Shown: positions 15,685-25,162, counted from the first letter of the stretch. The stretch: DNA of 64,000 nucleotides from Marinomonas transparens (GCF_016463975.1 NZ_JAEMNX010000024.1:1-64000), one strand, 5' to 3'. Translations and numbers: made by a program. The notes: generated by a model not told the origin, from the letters alone.

Positions 15685-17211
15685 GTGATTTTTGGCTCCA
15701 TACAAGCCCTTCGCCTACACGCTAATGATAACGTCGTTATCGCCTTGCGTGATTTGGCAAAAGGCAGTGAACTCCATGAATTTGGCATGACACTGCAAAG
15801 TGATGTTCCCCGAGGCCATAAGCTGGCTATAAAACCTTTATCGATAGGCGACAATGTTATTCGATATGGTCAAATCATTGGCCAAGCGACTCAACCTATT
15901 GCCGTTGCTGAACATGTCCATGTGCATAACATGGGAATGGGAGAGCATCTGCAAAGTTATGCTTTTTCTGAGCAAAGTGTTCCCCTTCCCGCCATTGCTC
16001 CCCCTCGCACTTTTAATGGTTATCACCGTGCCAACGGTCGTGTTGGCACACGCAATTATTTAGGGATTTTAACCTCAGTGAATTGCGCAGGCTCAGTGGC
16101 GCGATTTATTGAAGAAGCGGCAAGCAAGACCGATTTCCTCAAGGCTTACCCCAATATCGATGGCATTGTGCCCATTGTTCATAGCAGCGGTTGTGGCATG
16201 TCAGGGGATGGGGAAGGTTATCAAACTCTGCATCGAACCCTGTCTGGCTACGCGCAAAACCCCAACTTTGGCGGCATTTTATTGGTCGGTTTAGGTTGTG
16301 AGGTGATGCAGGTATCTAGTTTGGTGGGTGAACGTGAATTAGGTGCTGACGGCGCGTTCCGTTACATGACGATTCAGTCGGAAGGCGGCACTCGAAAAAC
16401 CATTGAAAAAGGGCTGCAAGAACTGCACTTGATTGCCGAACAGGCGAATAAAGTGCAGCGTGCACCCGCGCCGGTTTCAGAGATTATGGTTGGTATGCAA
16501 TGCGGCGGTTCAGATGGTTATTCCGGCATCACAGCGAATCCGGCTTTAGGCTATGCCTCGGATCTTTTGGTGCGCCATGGCGGTACCACAATCCTGTCTG
16601 AAACTTCGGAAGTCTATGGTGCAGAGCATTTGCTGACGCGTCGTGCTGTGTCCGAAGCCGTTGGGCAAAAACTCGTTAATCGTATTCATTGGTGGGAAGA
16701 CTACTGCGCCCGCAATGGCGGCGAAATGGACAATAACCCTAGCCCAGGTAATAAAAAAGGCGGCTTAACCACGATTCTCGAAAAATCCCTAGGAGCGGTG
16801 GCCAAAAGCGGCAGCGCACCTTTAACCGATGTGTATTTGTTTGCCGAAAAAATTGATAAAAAAGGTTTTGTCTTTATGGACAGTCCGGGCTTCGATCCCT
16901 GTTCGGTCACTGGGCAAGTGGCGTCGGGCGCTAACATGATTATTTTTACTACGGGCCGTGGTTCGGTCTCTGGTTATAAACCGACTCCTTGTATCAAGCT
17001 GGCGACCAATACGGATATGTATCGCCGTTTAGAAGAAGACATGGATTTGAATTGCGGTGACATTGTTTCTGGCAATGTGTCTATTGAAGACAAAGGCACA
17101 GAGTTATTTGAATTGATTATTCGAATTGCCTCTGGAGAAGAAACCAAAAGTGAGGCGCTCGGTTATGGTGGGGCAGAGTTTGTTCCTTGGCAGATTGGCG
17201 CAGTGATGTAA
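15685..17211 (+). CDS. UxaA-family dehydratase, probable L-fuconate dehydratase
   Basis: A 508-residue protein of the altronate/galactarate dehydratase family. Residues 1-95 form the small SAF domain (LHANDNVVIALRDLAKGSEL) and the rest is the large catalytic domain with NGYHRANGRVGTRNYLGI, HSSGCGMSG, GLGCEVMQ, MQCGGSDGYSGITANPALG and MDSPGFDP, the cysteines of which bind iron. Family members remove water from hexonates to give 2-keto-3-deoxy acids. Within a fucose locus lacking the enolase-type enzyme, it most likely dehydrates L-fuconate. The start is a GTG 7 bases after AGAGGAT. It opens the long plus-strand operon running to the SDR and probably beyond. Confidence 0.85.
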   Translation: MIFGSIQALRLHANDNVVIALRDLAKGSELHEFGMTLQSDVPRGHKLAIKPLSIGDNVIRYGQIIGQATQPIAVAEHVHVHNMGMGEHLQSYAFSEQSVPLPAIAPPRTFNGYHRANGRVGTRNYLGILTSVNCAGSVARFIEEAASKTDFLKAYPNIDGIVPIVHSSGCGMSGDGEGYQTLHRTLSGYAQNPNFGGILLVGLGCEVMQVSSLVGERELGADGAFRYMTIQSEGGTRKTIEKGLQELHLIAEQANKVQRAPAPVSEIMVGMQCGGSDGYSGITANPALGYASDLLVRHGGTTILSETSEVYGAEHLLTRRAVSEAVGQKLVNRIHWWEDYCARNGGEMDNNPSPGNKKGGLTTILEKSLGAVAKSGSAPLTDVYLFAEKIDKKGFVFMDSPGFDPCSVTGQVASGANMIIFTTGRGSVSGYKPTPCIKLATNTDMYRRLEEDMDLNCGDIVSGNVSIEDKGTELFELIIRIASGEETKSEALGYGGAEFVPWQIGAVM

Positions 17212-17229
17212 CGAAACGGAGAATACCAA

Positions 17230-17979
17230 GTGAGACTTAAAGGCAAAACAATATTAATAACAGCCGCGGGTCAAGGAATCGGTAGAGCAAGTGCCGAAGC
17301 CTGTTTTAATGAAGGGGCACAGGTGATTGCCACCGATGTAAATGCCGAGGCGTTACAGCAATTACAAAAGGCTTGCCCAGGTATTAAAACCCACTTACTT
17401 GATGTCACCGATGGTCATGCGATTAAAGCACTTGCTGGGCAATTGCCAAATTTAGATGGCTTATTCAACTGTGCGGGCTTTGTCCATAATGGCTCCGTGT
17501 TGGATCTCAGTGATGAAGATTGGGATTTCAGTGTGGCGTTAAACGTCACTTCTATGGTGCGCATGTGCCGCACCTTTTTACCCGGCATGTTAGAACAAGC
17601 TAAGGTCGGGGGGTCTTCTTCTATCGTCAATATGGCCTCTATGGCATCTTCCATCAAAGGCTTCCCCATGCGTACTGCCTACGGTGCGACGAAAGCGGCG
17701 GTAATCGGTTTGACTAAGGGAATCGCTGCGGATTTTGTCAAGCAGGGGATTCGTTGTAATTGTGTGTGTCCGGGGACAGTGGATACACCTTCTTTACGGG
17801 GGCGAATTGACTCAGCACCTGACCCAGTACAAGCACAAAAAGACTTTATTGCCCGTCAACCTATGGGGCGGCTCGCCGAGGTCAGCGACATTGCCCCTAT
17901 GATTGTTTATCTTTTATCCGACGACAGTAAGTTTGTTACCGGACAAGCTATGTTGGTGGATGGAGGCGTCACTATTTAA
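17230..17979 (+). CDS. SDR oxidoreductase, probable 2-keto-3-deoxy-L-fuconate dehydrogenase
   Basis: A 249-residue short-chain dehydrogenase with cofactor motif ITAAGQGIG (residues 10-18), NCAG (80-83), the catalytic YGATK (Y151, K155) and a preceding serine in the NMASMASS segment. It is close in style to the DHRS6/BDH2-like group that includes 2-keto-3-deoxy-L-fuconate 4-dehydrogenase. It follows the dehydratase by 18 bases and starts with GTG behind CGGAG. The expected product is a 2,4-diketo-3-deoxy acid, the substrate for the FAH-type hydrolase encoded downstream, so pathway order supports the assignment. Confidence 0.87.
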   Translation: MRLKGKTILITAAGQGIGRASAEACFNEGAQVIATDVNAEALQQLQKACPGIKTHLLDVTDGHAIKALAGQLPNLDGLFNCAGFVHNGSVLDLSDEDWDFSVALNVTSMVRMCRTFLPGMLEQAKVGGSSSIVNMASMASSIKGFPMRTAYGATKAAVIGLTKGIAADFVKQGIRCNCVCPGTVDTPSLRGRIDSAPDPVQAQKDFIARQPMGRLAEVSDIAPMIVYLLSDDSKFVTGQAMLVDGGVTI

Positions 17980-18090
17980 TAATCACTGTCATTTTTTAAG
18001 AAAATCTCTACCCAATAAAAGGGTGCCGCAAAAGGTCACGAGCACAGTAGTTTTGCGATAGCCTCTAAAAATAAAAAAGGAGAGAAACTA

Positions 18091-19581
18091 ATGTCATTAC
18101 TGGTGGAAATGCGAGGCATTGAAAAACGCTTCCCCGGCGTTTATGCCCTCAAAGCGGTGAACTTTGATCTGGTTGGAGGTGAAGTACATGCTTTGATGGG
18201 CGAAAACGGCGCGGGCAAATCCACCTTGATGAAAATCCTTTCCGGCGTCTATCAACGGGATGCAGGCAGCGTCCAAGTTAGTGGCCAGAATGTCACTTTT
18301 GATGGCCCCAAAGCAGCCCAAAATGCAGGGGTTGGCATCATTCACCAAGAGCTGAGCTTGATGAATGATCTAACGGTGGCACAGAATGTTTTTATTGGCC
18401 GTGAACCGCGTTCTTTTCTTGGCGTTATTGATGAGGGCCTTCTCAACCAGCGAGCCCGTGATATTTTTCAGCGCATGAATTTCAATCTTGATCCGACCAC
18501 AGAAACTGGCCATTTAACGGTTGCCAAGCAACAGATGGTTGAAATCACCAAGGCCCTGTCCTATCAATCAAAAATTCTCATTATGGATGAGCCCACGGCG
18601 GCATTGAATGATGCGGAAATTGCCGAGCTGTTTGTCATTATTCGGCGTTTAAAAGCCGAAGGCGTGGGGATTATTTACATCAGTCATAAAATGGATGAGA
18701 TCAAAAAAATTGCTGATCGGGTCACCGTGATGCGTGATGGCGAGTACATAGACACCGTCGATGCAGCACAAACACCACTAGCCGATATTATTTCCATGAT
18801 GGTAGGACGGGAGGTCAAAGAGGAAACCCTAGAGATTCCTGATCTGTCAGAGAGCCAACAGGTGTTAGAAGTGAAAGGGCTGAATCGCGGCAAAGCGATT
18901 CGCGATGTCAGTTTCACACTTAAGAAAGGCGAGATTTTAGGTTTTGCTGGCCTAATGGGCGCGGGGCGAACCGAAGTGGCTCGCGCCATTTTTGGGGCCG
19001 ACCCTATTGATGCTGGGGAGGTTTGGGTGAATGGCAAACTTTGCTCTATTCAGTCGCCTAATGATGCGGTGGCAGCAGGTATCGGTTATTTGTCCGAAGA
19101 TCGCAAGCATTTTGGCCTGGCCTTGGGTATGGATGTTCGTGCCAACACCGCCATGGCGACATTGAGTCGCTTTTATAATGCATTTGGTGTGTTGGACGAG
19201 GGAAAAATGGAAGCCGTGGCTAAGGGCTATATTGAGCAGCTGGGCATTAGAACGCCTTCAGACACACAGGAGGTGGGTCTTCTTTCTGGCGGTAATCAGC
19301 AAAAAGTGGTCATCGCTAAATGGTTATTGAGAGATTGCGATATCTTGATTTTTGATGAGCCAACCCGAGGCATTGATGTAGGAGCAAAGGCGGAGATTTA
19401 TAAGTTATTGGAAGCCTTGGCTCAGCAAGGTCGAGCCATCATCGTGATTTCTTCTGAGTTACCAGAAGTGATGCGTTTGAGTCACCGAATTGCAGTCATG
19501 TGCCAAGGCAAATTAACGGGTATTTTGCCCGGCGGTGCCGCCACAACACAAGAACAAATCATGGCATTAGCCACCCAGTAA
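18091..19581 (+). CDS. Sugar ABC transporter ATPase with two ATP domains (RbsA-like)
   Basis: A 496-residue fused ATPase of the ribose/galactose class (CUT2). The first half has Walker [10 protein letters not shown] and Walker [12 protein letters not shown]. The second half has GLMGAGRTE in place of a classical Walker A, and LSGGNQQKV and [15 protein letters not shown] near the end. It energises import with the permease 18 bases downstream and the binding protein after that. AAGGAGAG precedes the ATG. Its place inside the fucose operon makes L-fucose, or a similar deoxy or pentose sugar, the likely substrate. Confidence 0.93.
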   Translation: MSLLVEMRGIEKRFPGVYALKAVNFDLVGGEVHALMGENGAGKSTLMKILSGVYQRDAGSVQVSGQNVTFDGPKAAQNAGVGIIHQELSLMNDLTVAQNVFIGREPRSFLGVIDEGLLNQRARDIFQRMNFNLDPTTETGHLTVAKQQMVEITKALSYQSKILIMDEPTAALNDAEIAELFVIIRRLKAEGVGIIYISHKMDEIKKIADRVTVMRDGEYIDTVDAAQTPLADIISMMVGREVKEETLEIPDLSESQQVLEVKGLNRGKAIRDVSFTLKKGEILGFAGLMGAGRTEVARAIFGADPIDAGEVWVNGKLCSIQSPNDAVAAGIGYLSEDRKHFGLALGMDVRANTAMATLSRFYNAFGVLDEGKMEAVAKGYIEQLGIRTPSDTQEVGLLSGGNQQKVVIAKWLLRDCDILIFDEPTRGIDVGAKAEIYKLLEALAQQGRAIIVISSELPEVMRLSHRIAVMCQGKLTGILPGGAATTQEQIMALATQ

Positions 19582-19599
19582 GGCTAGGAGAGAATAATA

Positions 19600-20604
19600 A
19601 TGAATACCGAAAGCCAAGTTAAACCTGTTTCACTACTGAGTAGACTGTTTGATATTACCGCCCATCAACGACTGTTAGCTTTTGCGAGTCTCGTGGTGTT
19701 ATTGGTGTTTTTTTCCATCGCTTCTCCTAACTTCATGCAGACCTCGAATATGTTGGCTATTTTGCAGGCTACCTCGGTGAATGGCGTATTGGCGGTCGCG
19801 GCGACCTTAGTGATTATTACCGGCGGCATTGATCTATCGGTGGGGACGTTAATGACCTTCACGGCGGTTATTGCTGGGGTCTTATTGACCAATCTGAATA
19901 TGCCATTACCTGTTGGTCTATTAGGCGCAATTTTAACGGGTGCTTTTTGTGGTTTTTGTTCTGGTTCCTTTGTCGCCAAAATGAAGATTCCCCCTTTTAT
20001 TGCCACCCTTGGCATGATGTTGATTTTGAAAGGCTTATCTCTAGTTTTTAGTGGTGCACGACCAATTTATTTTAGTAATACTGAAGGCTACGATGAAATC
20101 TCTCGTGGTTCCTTGATTGGCGAAGTCTTACCTTTTCTGCCCATTCCTAATGGTGTGCTGATCCTGTTTATTGTTGCGGGTGTGGCTAGCTATGTATTGA
20201 GCAAAACCATTCTAGGTCGTTATTGCTTTGGCATTGGCTCCAATGAAGAGGCAGTGCGCTTGTCTGGAGTGAATACTGATCGTTGGAAAATTGCTATTTA
20301 TTCTGTGGCGGGAGGCATTTGTGGCATTGCCGGTATCTTGATGTCTTCTCGATTGAACTCGGCTCAGCCTGCGCTTGGTCTAGGTTATGAGTTGGAAGCC
20401 ATTGCCGCTGTGGTCATTGGCGGCACCTCTTTATCTGGTGGTCGAGGCTCTATTATTGGCACCTTGATTGGAGCCCTGATTATGGCGGTACTGACTAATG
20501 GTTTACGGGTGTTATCAGTGGCACAAGAATGGCAAACCGTGGTCACTGGCATCATTATTATTCTTGCGGTTTATGCGGACATGATACGTCGCCAGAAAGC
20601 CTAG
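19600..20604 (+). CDS. Sugar ABC transporter permease (RbsC-like)
   Basis: A 334-residue membrane protein with about nine or ten helices and the RbsC/BPD_transp_2 signatures GGIDLSVGTLM and GYELEAIAAVVIGGTSLSGGRGS. It forms the channel of the CUT2 importer with the double ATPase upstream. The start follows AGGAGAG. The coding gap to the binding-protein gene is 103 bases and contains a hairpin. Confidence 0.93.
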   Translation: MNTESQVKPVSLLSRLFDITAHQRLLAFASLVVLLVFFSIASPNFMQTSNMLAILQATSVNGVLAVAATLVIITGGIDLSVGTLMTFTAVIAGVLLTNLNMPLPVGLLGAILTGAFCGFCSGSFVAKMKIPPFIATLGMMLILKGLSLVFSGARPIYFSNTEGYDEISRGSLIGEVLPFLPIPNGVLILFIVAGVASYVLSKTILGRYCFGIGSNEEAVRLSGVNTDRWKIAIYSVAGGICGIAGILMSSRLNSAQPALGLGYELEAIAAVVIGGTSLSGGRGSIIGTLIGALIMAVLTNGLRVLSVAQEWQTVVTGIIIILAVYADMIRRQKA

Positions 20605-20626
20605 CCGTCTTAGGTTAAGTAATACT

Positions 20627-20666
20627 TCTTTAAAGAATTAAGTGTTAACTGGCGACTTGTGTCGCC
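20627..20666 (+). promoter_or_regulatory. Intercistronic palindromes before the sugar-binding protein gene
   Basis: TTCTTTAAAGAA (20627-20638) is a perfect palindrome, and GGCGAC-TTGT-GTCGCC (20651-20666) is a perfect 6-bp hairpin with a 4-base loop. Neither has a T run. They may stabilise the downstream mRNA or be a regulator site. Confidence 0.45.
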
Positions 20667-20707
20667 CTAGCAAACCTCGAAAATAACAACATAACGGAGG
20701 AACGGAC

Positions 20708-21655
20708 ATGTTGTCACGTCGAACGCTCATAGGTGTTATCAGTGCAGTATCTATTATGACTACTTCATCCCTGATTAAAGCGGATGATCAGTTATATATA
20801 CCGCTTATTTCAAAAGGTTTTCAACATCAGTTTTGGCAAGCGGTGAAGCAAGGTGCGGATCAAGCAGCAAAAGAATTTGATGTTAAGGTGACGTTTGAAG
20901 GACCAGACACAGAGGCACAAGTGGATCGCCAAATAGACATGCTGGCGGCGGCATTGGCGAATAAACCGGATGCCATTGGTTTTGCGGCATTAGACAGTCA
21001 AGCAGCGATCCCTCTGTTACGTAAAGCACAAAAAGCTGGCATTCCTGTGGTGGCTTTCGATAGTGGTGTGGAGAGTGATATTCCAGTGTCTACCGCCACC
21101 ACAGATAACGTGGCGGCTTCCGCGTTGGCAGCCGATAAAATGGCTGAGCTGATCGGAGGCAAAGGCCAAGTGGCGGTCGTTGCCCATAACCAAACCAGTA
21201 CCACCGGGGTGGATCGTCGCGATGGTTTCCTTAATCGTATGAAAGAGGCCTACCCGAATGTTGAGGTGGTCACCGTGCAGTATGGCGATGGTGATCAGCT
21301 AAAATCGACAGAAGTGGCGCGTGCCATCTTAACCTCTTACCCTAATTTAGTAGGCATGTTTGGTGCTAACGAAGGCTCTGCGATTGGTGTCGTGAATGCG
21401 GTGACAGAAGCTAAAGCGAAAAACGTGGTGGTGATTGGTTTTGATTCAGGCCAAGCACAGATGGGGGCGATTCGTAGCGGCGCTATGGCGGGTGCCATTA
21501 CCCAAAACCCAGTGGGTATTGGCTATGAAACGGTGAAAGCCGCAGTGCAAGCTATCCGAGGAGAAAGCGTACCGACGGTGATTGATACGGGGTTCTATTA
21601 TTACACTGCGGAAAACATCGACGATCCCAAAATCGCTGCTGTGCTTTATAACTAA
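20708..21655 (+). CDS. Sugar ABC transporter periplasmic binding protein (Tat-like signal)
   Basis: A 315-residue Peripla_BP_4-type sugar receptor: IPLISKGFQHQFWQAVKQGADQAAKEF near the mature start, GFAALDSQAAIPLLRKAQKAGIPVVAFDSGV, and GMFGANEGSAIGVVNAV with VIGFDSGQ toward the end. The N-terminus has SRRTLIGV before its hydrophobic stretch, which resembles a twin-arginine signal. CGGAGGAA precedes the ATG. It completes the CUT2 importer of the fucose locus, although gene order (ATPase, permease, receptor) differs from rbs operons. Confidence 0.92.
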   Translation: MLSRRTLIGVISAVSIMTTSSLIKADDQLYIPLISKGFQHQFWQAVKQGADQAAKEFDVKVTFEGPDTEAQVDRQIDMLAAALANKPDAIGFAALDSQAAIPLLRKAQKAGIPVVAFDSGVESDIPVSTATTDNVAASALAADKMAELIGGKGQVAVVAHNQTSTTGVDRRDGFLNRMKEAYPNVEVVTVQYGDGDQLKSTEVARAILTSYPNLVGMFGANEGSAIGVVNAVTEAKAKNVVVIGFDSGQAQMGAIRSGAMAGAITQNPVGIGYETVKAAVQAIRGESVPTVIDTGFYYYTAENIDDPKIAAVLYN

Positions 21656-21714
21656 CATCCTTGTGCCATGGTCTTCTCTTTCGCCCATGGCAATTTTTTA
21701 AATTGGAGTGAGAA

Positions 21715-22569
21715 ATGAAATTAGTACGATTCGGATTAGTCGGGCAAGAAAAGCCGGGGTTAATTGATAATGAAGGGCGTGTTCGAGATTTGTCAGCGAT
21801 CATTCCTGACCTTGCGGGTGAGCATTTAAGTGCTGACACTATGGGCAAATTGGCTTCATTAGATACCAATACCCTGCCTTTGGTTGAGGGAACACCACAG
21901 CAAGATCTACGCTTGGGTGCCTGTGTTAATAAGGTCGGAAAATTCATTTGTATTGGTTTGAATTATGCCGATCATGCGGCGGAATCTGGTATGCCTGTAC
22001 CAGCAGAGCCAGTGATTTTCAGCAAGTGGACCTCGGCCATCGTCGGGCCAAATGATGATGTAAAAATCCCTAAAGGGTCTGAGAAAACCGATTGGGAAGT
22101 CGAACTGGGGGTGATTATAGGTGAAGGCGGCAGCGACATTGATGAAGCGGATGCGATGAAGCATGTAGCTGGCTTCTGCGTGATCAACGATGTGTCTGAA
22201 CGGGCTTTTCAACTAGAAGGCACAGGCACTTGGGATAAAGGCAAAGGCTGCGACACTTTTGGTCCAACAGGCCCTTGGTTAGTCACACCGGATGAAGTAG
22301 GGGATTCCAACGACCTTGGTATCTGGTTAGAGATAGATGGCAAGCGTTATCAAAATGGTTCCACTTCTACCATGGTGTTTAAAGTGCCGCATCTTATTGC
22401 TTACTGTAGTCGTTTTATGAGCTTGCAACCGGGCGACATTATTTCAACCGGAACGCCACCGGGCGTAGGCTTGGGTCTGAATCCGCCGCTTTATCTGAAG
22501 GGTGGGGAAGAAATGAAGTTGGGCATAGACAAGCTTGGTGTGCAGTGTCAAAAAGTGGTTAAGGCTTAA
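21715..22569 (+). CDS. FAH-family hydrolase, probable 2,4-diketo-3-deoxy-L-fuconate hydrolase
   Basis: A 284-residue fumarylacetoacetate-hydrolase-fold enzyme with KFICIGLNYADHAAESG, the metal ligand region DWEVELGVIIG, INDVSERAFQ and the C-terminal STGTPPGVGLG. Close relatives cleave 2,4-diketo-3-deoxy-fuconate or -rhamnonate into pyruvate plus lactate. It follows the binding-protein gene by 59 bases with a GGAGTGAG SD. In this locus it would perform the final step of the fucose route. Ureidoglycolate lyase annotations are sometimes given to this family, but the context speaks for sugar catabolism. Confidence 0.87.
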   Translation: MKLVRFGLVGQEKPGLIDNEGRVRDLSAIIPDLAGEHLSADTMGKLASLDTNTLPLVEGTPQQDLRLGACVNKVGKFICIGLNYADHAAESGMPVPAEPVIFSKWTSAIVGPNDDVKIPKGSEKTDWEVELGVIIGEGGSDIDEADAMKHVAGFCVINDVSERAFQLEGTGTWDKGKGCDTFGPTGPWLVTPDEVGDSNDLGIWLEIDGKRYQNGSTSTMVFKVPHLIAYCSRFMSLQPGDIISTGTPPGVGLGLNPPLYLKGGEEMKLGIDKLGVQCQKVVKA

Positions 22570-22656
22570 GCTGTTGCCGTGCTAGTGACAGTGTTTAATA
22601 GTCTCTCAATGTGACCTTGTCCCCTGCCTTAGCAGCTAAGTAGAAGTGAGCAAAGG

Positions 22657-23637
22657 ATGAAAACCAGAATAATAGACAGCAGTGGTTCAGCCATCACAGA
22701 AATCGGCTTTGGCAGTGCGGGAGTCGGTAATCTCTATCGGCCTATTTCCTATGAAGCGGTGAGCAAGGCGATGACGAAAGCCCATAAGTTGGGGATCCGC
22801 TATTTTGACACCGCTCCCCATTACGGTGCTGGCCTTGCTGAACGGCGCATGGGCGTGGCTTTAGAGGCCATGTCTCGGGATGATATCTTCTTATCCACCA
22901 AGGTGGGGAGAGTCTTACACCCAGACAAAAATAGTCATAAAAAAGACGCTGACCATTATGTCGAGGCCAGTCCTTTTGACCGTGAATATGATTATTCCTA
23001 TGACGGCATCATGCGTTCGTTTGAAGACTCTTTACAGCGTTTGGGAGTCAGCCGAATTGATATGTTATTCATGCATGACATTGGTGAACTGACCCATCAG
23101 GAAAAGAATAAGGTCTATTTTCAGCAAGCGATTGATGGTGGTTTCAGCGCAATGTCGGAACTTCGCGAGCAAGGCCTTGTGGGCAACATCGGCTTGGGAG
23201 TGAACGAATGGCAAGTGTGCGACCGAGCCATGGAATACGCCCAGTTTGACTGCTTTATGGTGGCCAATTGTTTCACCTTATTAAATCATGACATTACCGA
23301 TAGCTTTACGGATAAGTGTGCTGCGAATCAGGTCTCTTTGATCGCCGCTGCGCCTTTTAGCTCTGGCATCCTAGCGAAGGGGTCTCGCGATCTTGGGCAT
23401 TATTTTTACGCTGAAGCGCCGCCAGACATTGTGACAAAAGTGGTCGCTATAGAAGCGGTATGTGAACAGTTTGATGTCTCCCTTCAAGCGGCGGCGATTC
23501 AATACGCTTTGCGTTATGACTGTGTGAAATCCATTGCTATCGGCATGGCAAGTGAAGAGCGTGTGGTACAGAATATTGCTTGGTACCAAGAAGCCATTCC
23601 CGAAGCGTTTTGGCAGGCGTTGGAGCGGGTTATTTGA
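22657..23637 (+). CDS. Aldo/keto reductase family L-fucose dehydrogenase
   Basis: A 326-residue aldo/keto reductase of the D-threo-aldose/L-fucose dehydrogenase group: TEIGFGSAGVGNLYRPI, YFDTAPHYGAGLAERRMG (D51, Y56), STKVGR (K82), and a MLFMHDIGE strand with the fourth tetrad residue H. It would oxidise L-fucose to L-fuconolactone with NAD(P)+, the first committed step of the pathway. It ends the locus, 87 bases after the FAH gene. Relatives are often annotated as pyridoxal 4-dehydrogenase; the context favours fucose. Confidence 0.87.
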   Translation: MKTRIIDSSGSAITEIGFGSAGVGNLYRPISYEAVSKAMTKAHKLGIRYFDTAPHYGAGLAERRMGVALEAMSRDDIFLSTKVGRVLHPDKNSHKKDADHYVEASPFDREYDYSYDGIMRSFEDSLQRLGVSRIDMLFMHDIGELTHQEKNKVYFQQAIDGGFSAMSELREQGLVGNIGLGVNEWQVCDRAMEYAQFDCFMVANCFTLLNHDITDSFTDKCAANQVSLIAAAPFSSGILAKGSRDLGHYFYAEAPPDIVTKVVAIEAVCEQFDVSLQAAAIQYALRYDCVKSIAIGMASEERVVQNIAWYQEAIPEAFWQALERVI

Positions 23638-23718
23638 TGGGCATAGTTGGTTTGAGATAAATCGCTCTTTTATAGCAAACCTACCAGCCATTCATTCATC
23701 AAACGCCCCGGTGCTAAG

Positions 23719-24008
23719 GTGCTAATGCCAGCAACTACTGTTTCGGCACAGGCGGTGGGTTTTGGTCAAAGCCTTTTATACGCAGACAGTGATAGACCTT
23801 TAAAAACCAGTGTTTGGTATCCATCCGTAACGACTTTTCCACGAGAGAGAATCGCAGATAACGCGGCTTTTCTGGACACGGATGTGGTACGGATTGGCAC
23901 ACCTTTAGCTGGAACATTTCCGCTGGTGGTGATTTCCCATGGTTATCACGGCAAGAGCGGCATCAAGCTATGTACCAAGATGTTTTATCTTTTCTACGTC
24001 AGCGTTAA
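23719..24008 (+). pseudogene. Broken alpha/beta-hydrolase (dienelactone/PAF-acetylhydrolase-like)
   Basis: The 5' part encodes GFGQSLLYADSDRPLKTSVWYPS and, after a gap, LAGTFPLVVISHGYHG, the N-terminal half of a secreted dienelactone/PAF-acetylhydrolase-like alpha/beta-hydrolase up to the oxyanion strand. Right after this, another frame reads RHQAMYQDVLSFLRQR and stops, like the extreme C-terminus of the same kind of enzyme. The middle, with the nucleophile elbow, is missing. This is best read as one gene that lost its core by an internal frame-shifting deletion. The 5' end is uncertain. Confidence 0.6.
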
Positions 24009-24021
24009 AATGATTTCTTTG

Positions 24022-25083
24022 TTATGAATTCTGTCGCGAGCGCCGAAAGGCGCTCGGCGTCTGTTGCGTCACACGGTTGAACTCTCGGTTGAAGTTGGAC
24101 TTGGTTTGGAATCCAGAGTCGAGATAGATTTGAGTGATGCTTTTATCACTGCTGATCAGTAATGTTTTTGCTCGTTCAATGCGGTATTCATTAACCACTT
24201 GAGACACGTTGCGGCCATAAACTTGGTTGATCGCCGCCGATATCTGACGGGCTGGAATGCAGGCCTTACGGGCCAGTCTATCTAGGGTCAGGTCTGGGTC
24301 TAGGAAGGCTTCTTTGGTGGTGAGCAGAACGTCCACCTTATGTACTATGTCTTTTACTTCATCCTCAGTGAGCTGGTGATGAGGCTTGTCCTTTTGCTCT
24401 TCTACGGGCGCTTTTTGTGCATCTTGATTGTTCTCTTGATTAGGTAGGTCGTTAACGCTTGGCGCTATGCTTAGGCTAATCATAATGACCGTGATAGCAA
24501 GCACCGGCAAGAGTATGGCATGACCCACTGTGAGTATCACCAAGGCATGATCGCCAGCATAAAATGAAAAATCCACTGCTAAGGCACCATCAATCGCCGC
24601 TGACATTAACAGCATGATCCCTGCAAGACGCTCTGCTTTTAAGGCCTTATCGATATCGGAAAAGCGCACTTGCTCGGGAATGTTAGAGCGGTTAAAGGAA
24701 GCATGAATCAGCGCCACACCATAAGCCACATACAGAAACGTCAACATGGGGTCTAAAGGCGGTCGCCAAAAGGGGTAAGTGAAAGACGCTAAAGTGACCA
24801 AAATAGGGGGTAAAAAGTGCCAAAAGCGAAAGTTATGACCTGTATATGCACTGGAAAAACAATACCAAGCGGTGACAGGAATACAGGCCGCTAAAATAGG
24901 CTGAATTAAACGAAATAACGGATAATCAAACGTCCAGCGTAGCCCTACGACGGTTGTCGTTAGTGCACATAAGGCGATAAAAACAAAGGCTGACTGGGTG
25001 CTGTCTTCACGGCGAAGAAATAATAAAACCGCCAATATGGATAACAACAAGGCAATCACAAAAGGTAATGGAATGGCGATCAT
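24022..25083 (-). CDS. Membrane-anchored AraC-family regulator
   Basis: A 353-residue protein with about seven hydrophobic helices (residues about 5-210), a charged linker rich in Glu, Gln and Lys (about 220-240), and a C-terminal AraC double helix-turn-helix (LTLDRLARKACIPARQISAAINQVYGRNV and ITQIYLDSGFQTKSNFNREFNR). Regulators of this build sit in the inner membrane and are thought to sense the envelope or a hydrophobic signal. It is divergent from the DUF805 and lipoprotein genes, and a 10-bp inverted repeat lies in the shared promoter. Its last codons overlap a short GC-rich hairpin. Confidence 0.88.
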   Translation of the reverse strand: MIAIPLPFVIALLLSILAVLLFLRREDSTQSAFVFIALCALTTTVVGLRWTFDYPLFRLIQPILAACIPVTAWYCFSSAYTGHNFRFWHFLPPILVTLASFTYPFWRPPLDPMLTFLYVAYGVALIHASFNRSNIPEQVRFSDIDKALKAERLAGIMLLMSAAIDGALAVDFSFYAGDHALVILTVGHAILLPVLAITVIMISLSIAPSVNDLPNQENNQDAQKAPVEEQKDKPHHQLTEDEVKDIVHKVDVLLTTKEAFLDPDLTLDRLARKACIPARQISAAINQVYGRNVSQVVNEYRIERAKTLLISSDKSITQIYLDSGFQTKSNFNREFNRVTQQTPSAFRRSRQNS

Positions 25084-25162
25084 TTTGGCTCCGTCTGATG
25101 TCTCTGTGTCATTAGCTAAAACCTTGCCTGACTGTAAAGGTCTCTATTCAGGCCTGTATTAT

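Noticed and set aside
24037..24056. Strong hairpin CGAGCGCC-GAAA-GGCGCTCG considered as a terminator
   Set aside because: It lies within the final codons of the AraC-type regulator gene and lacks a T run in either direction.
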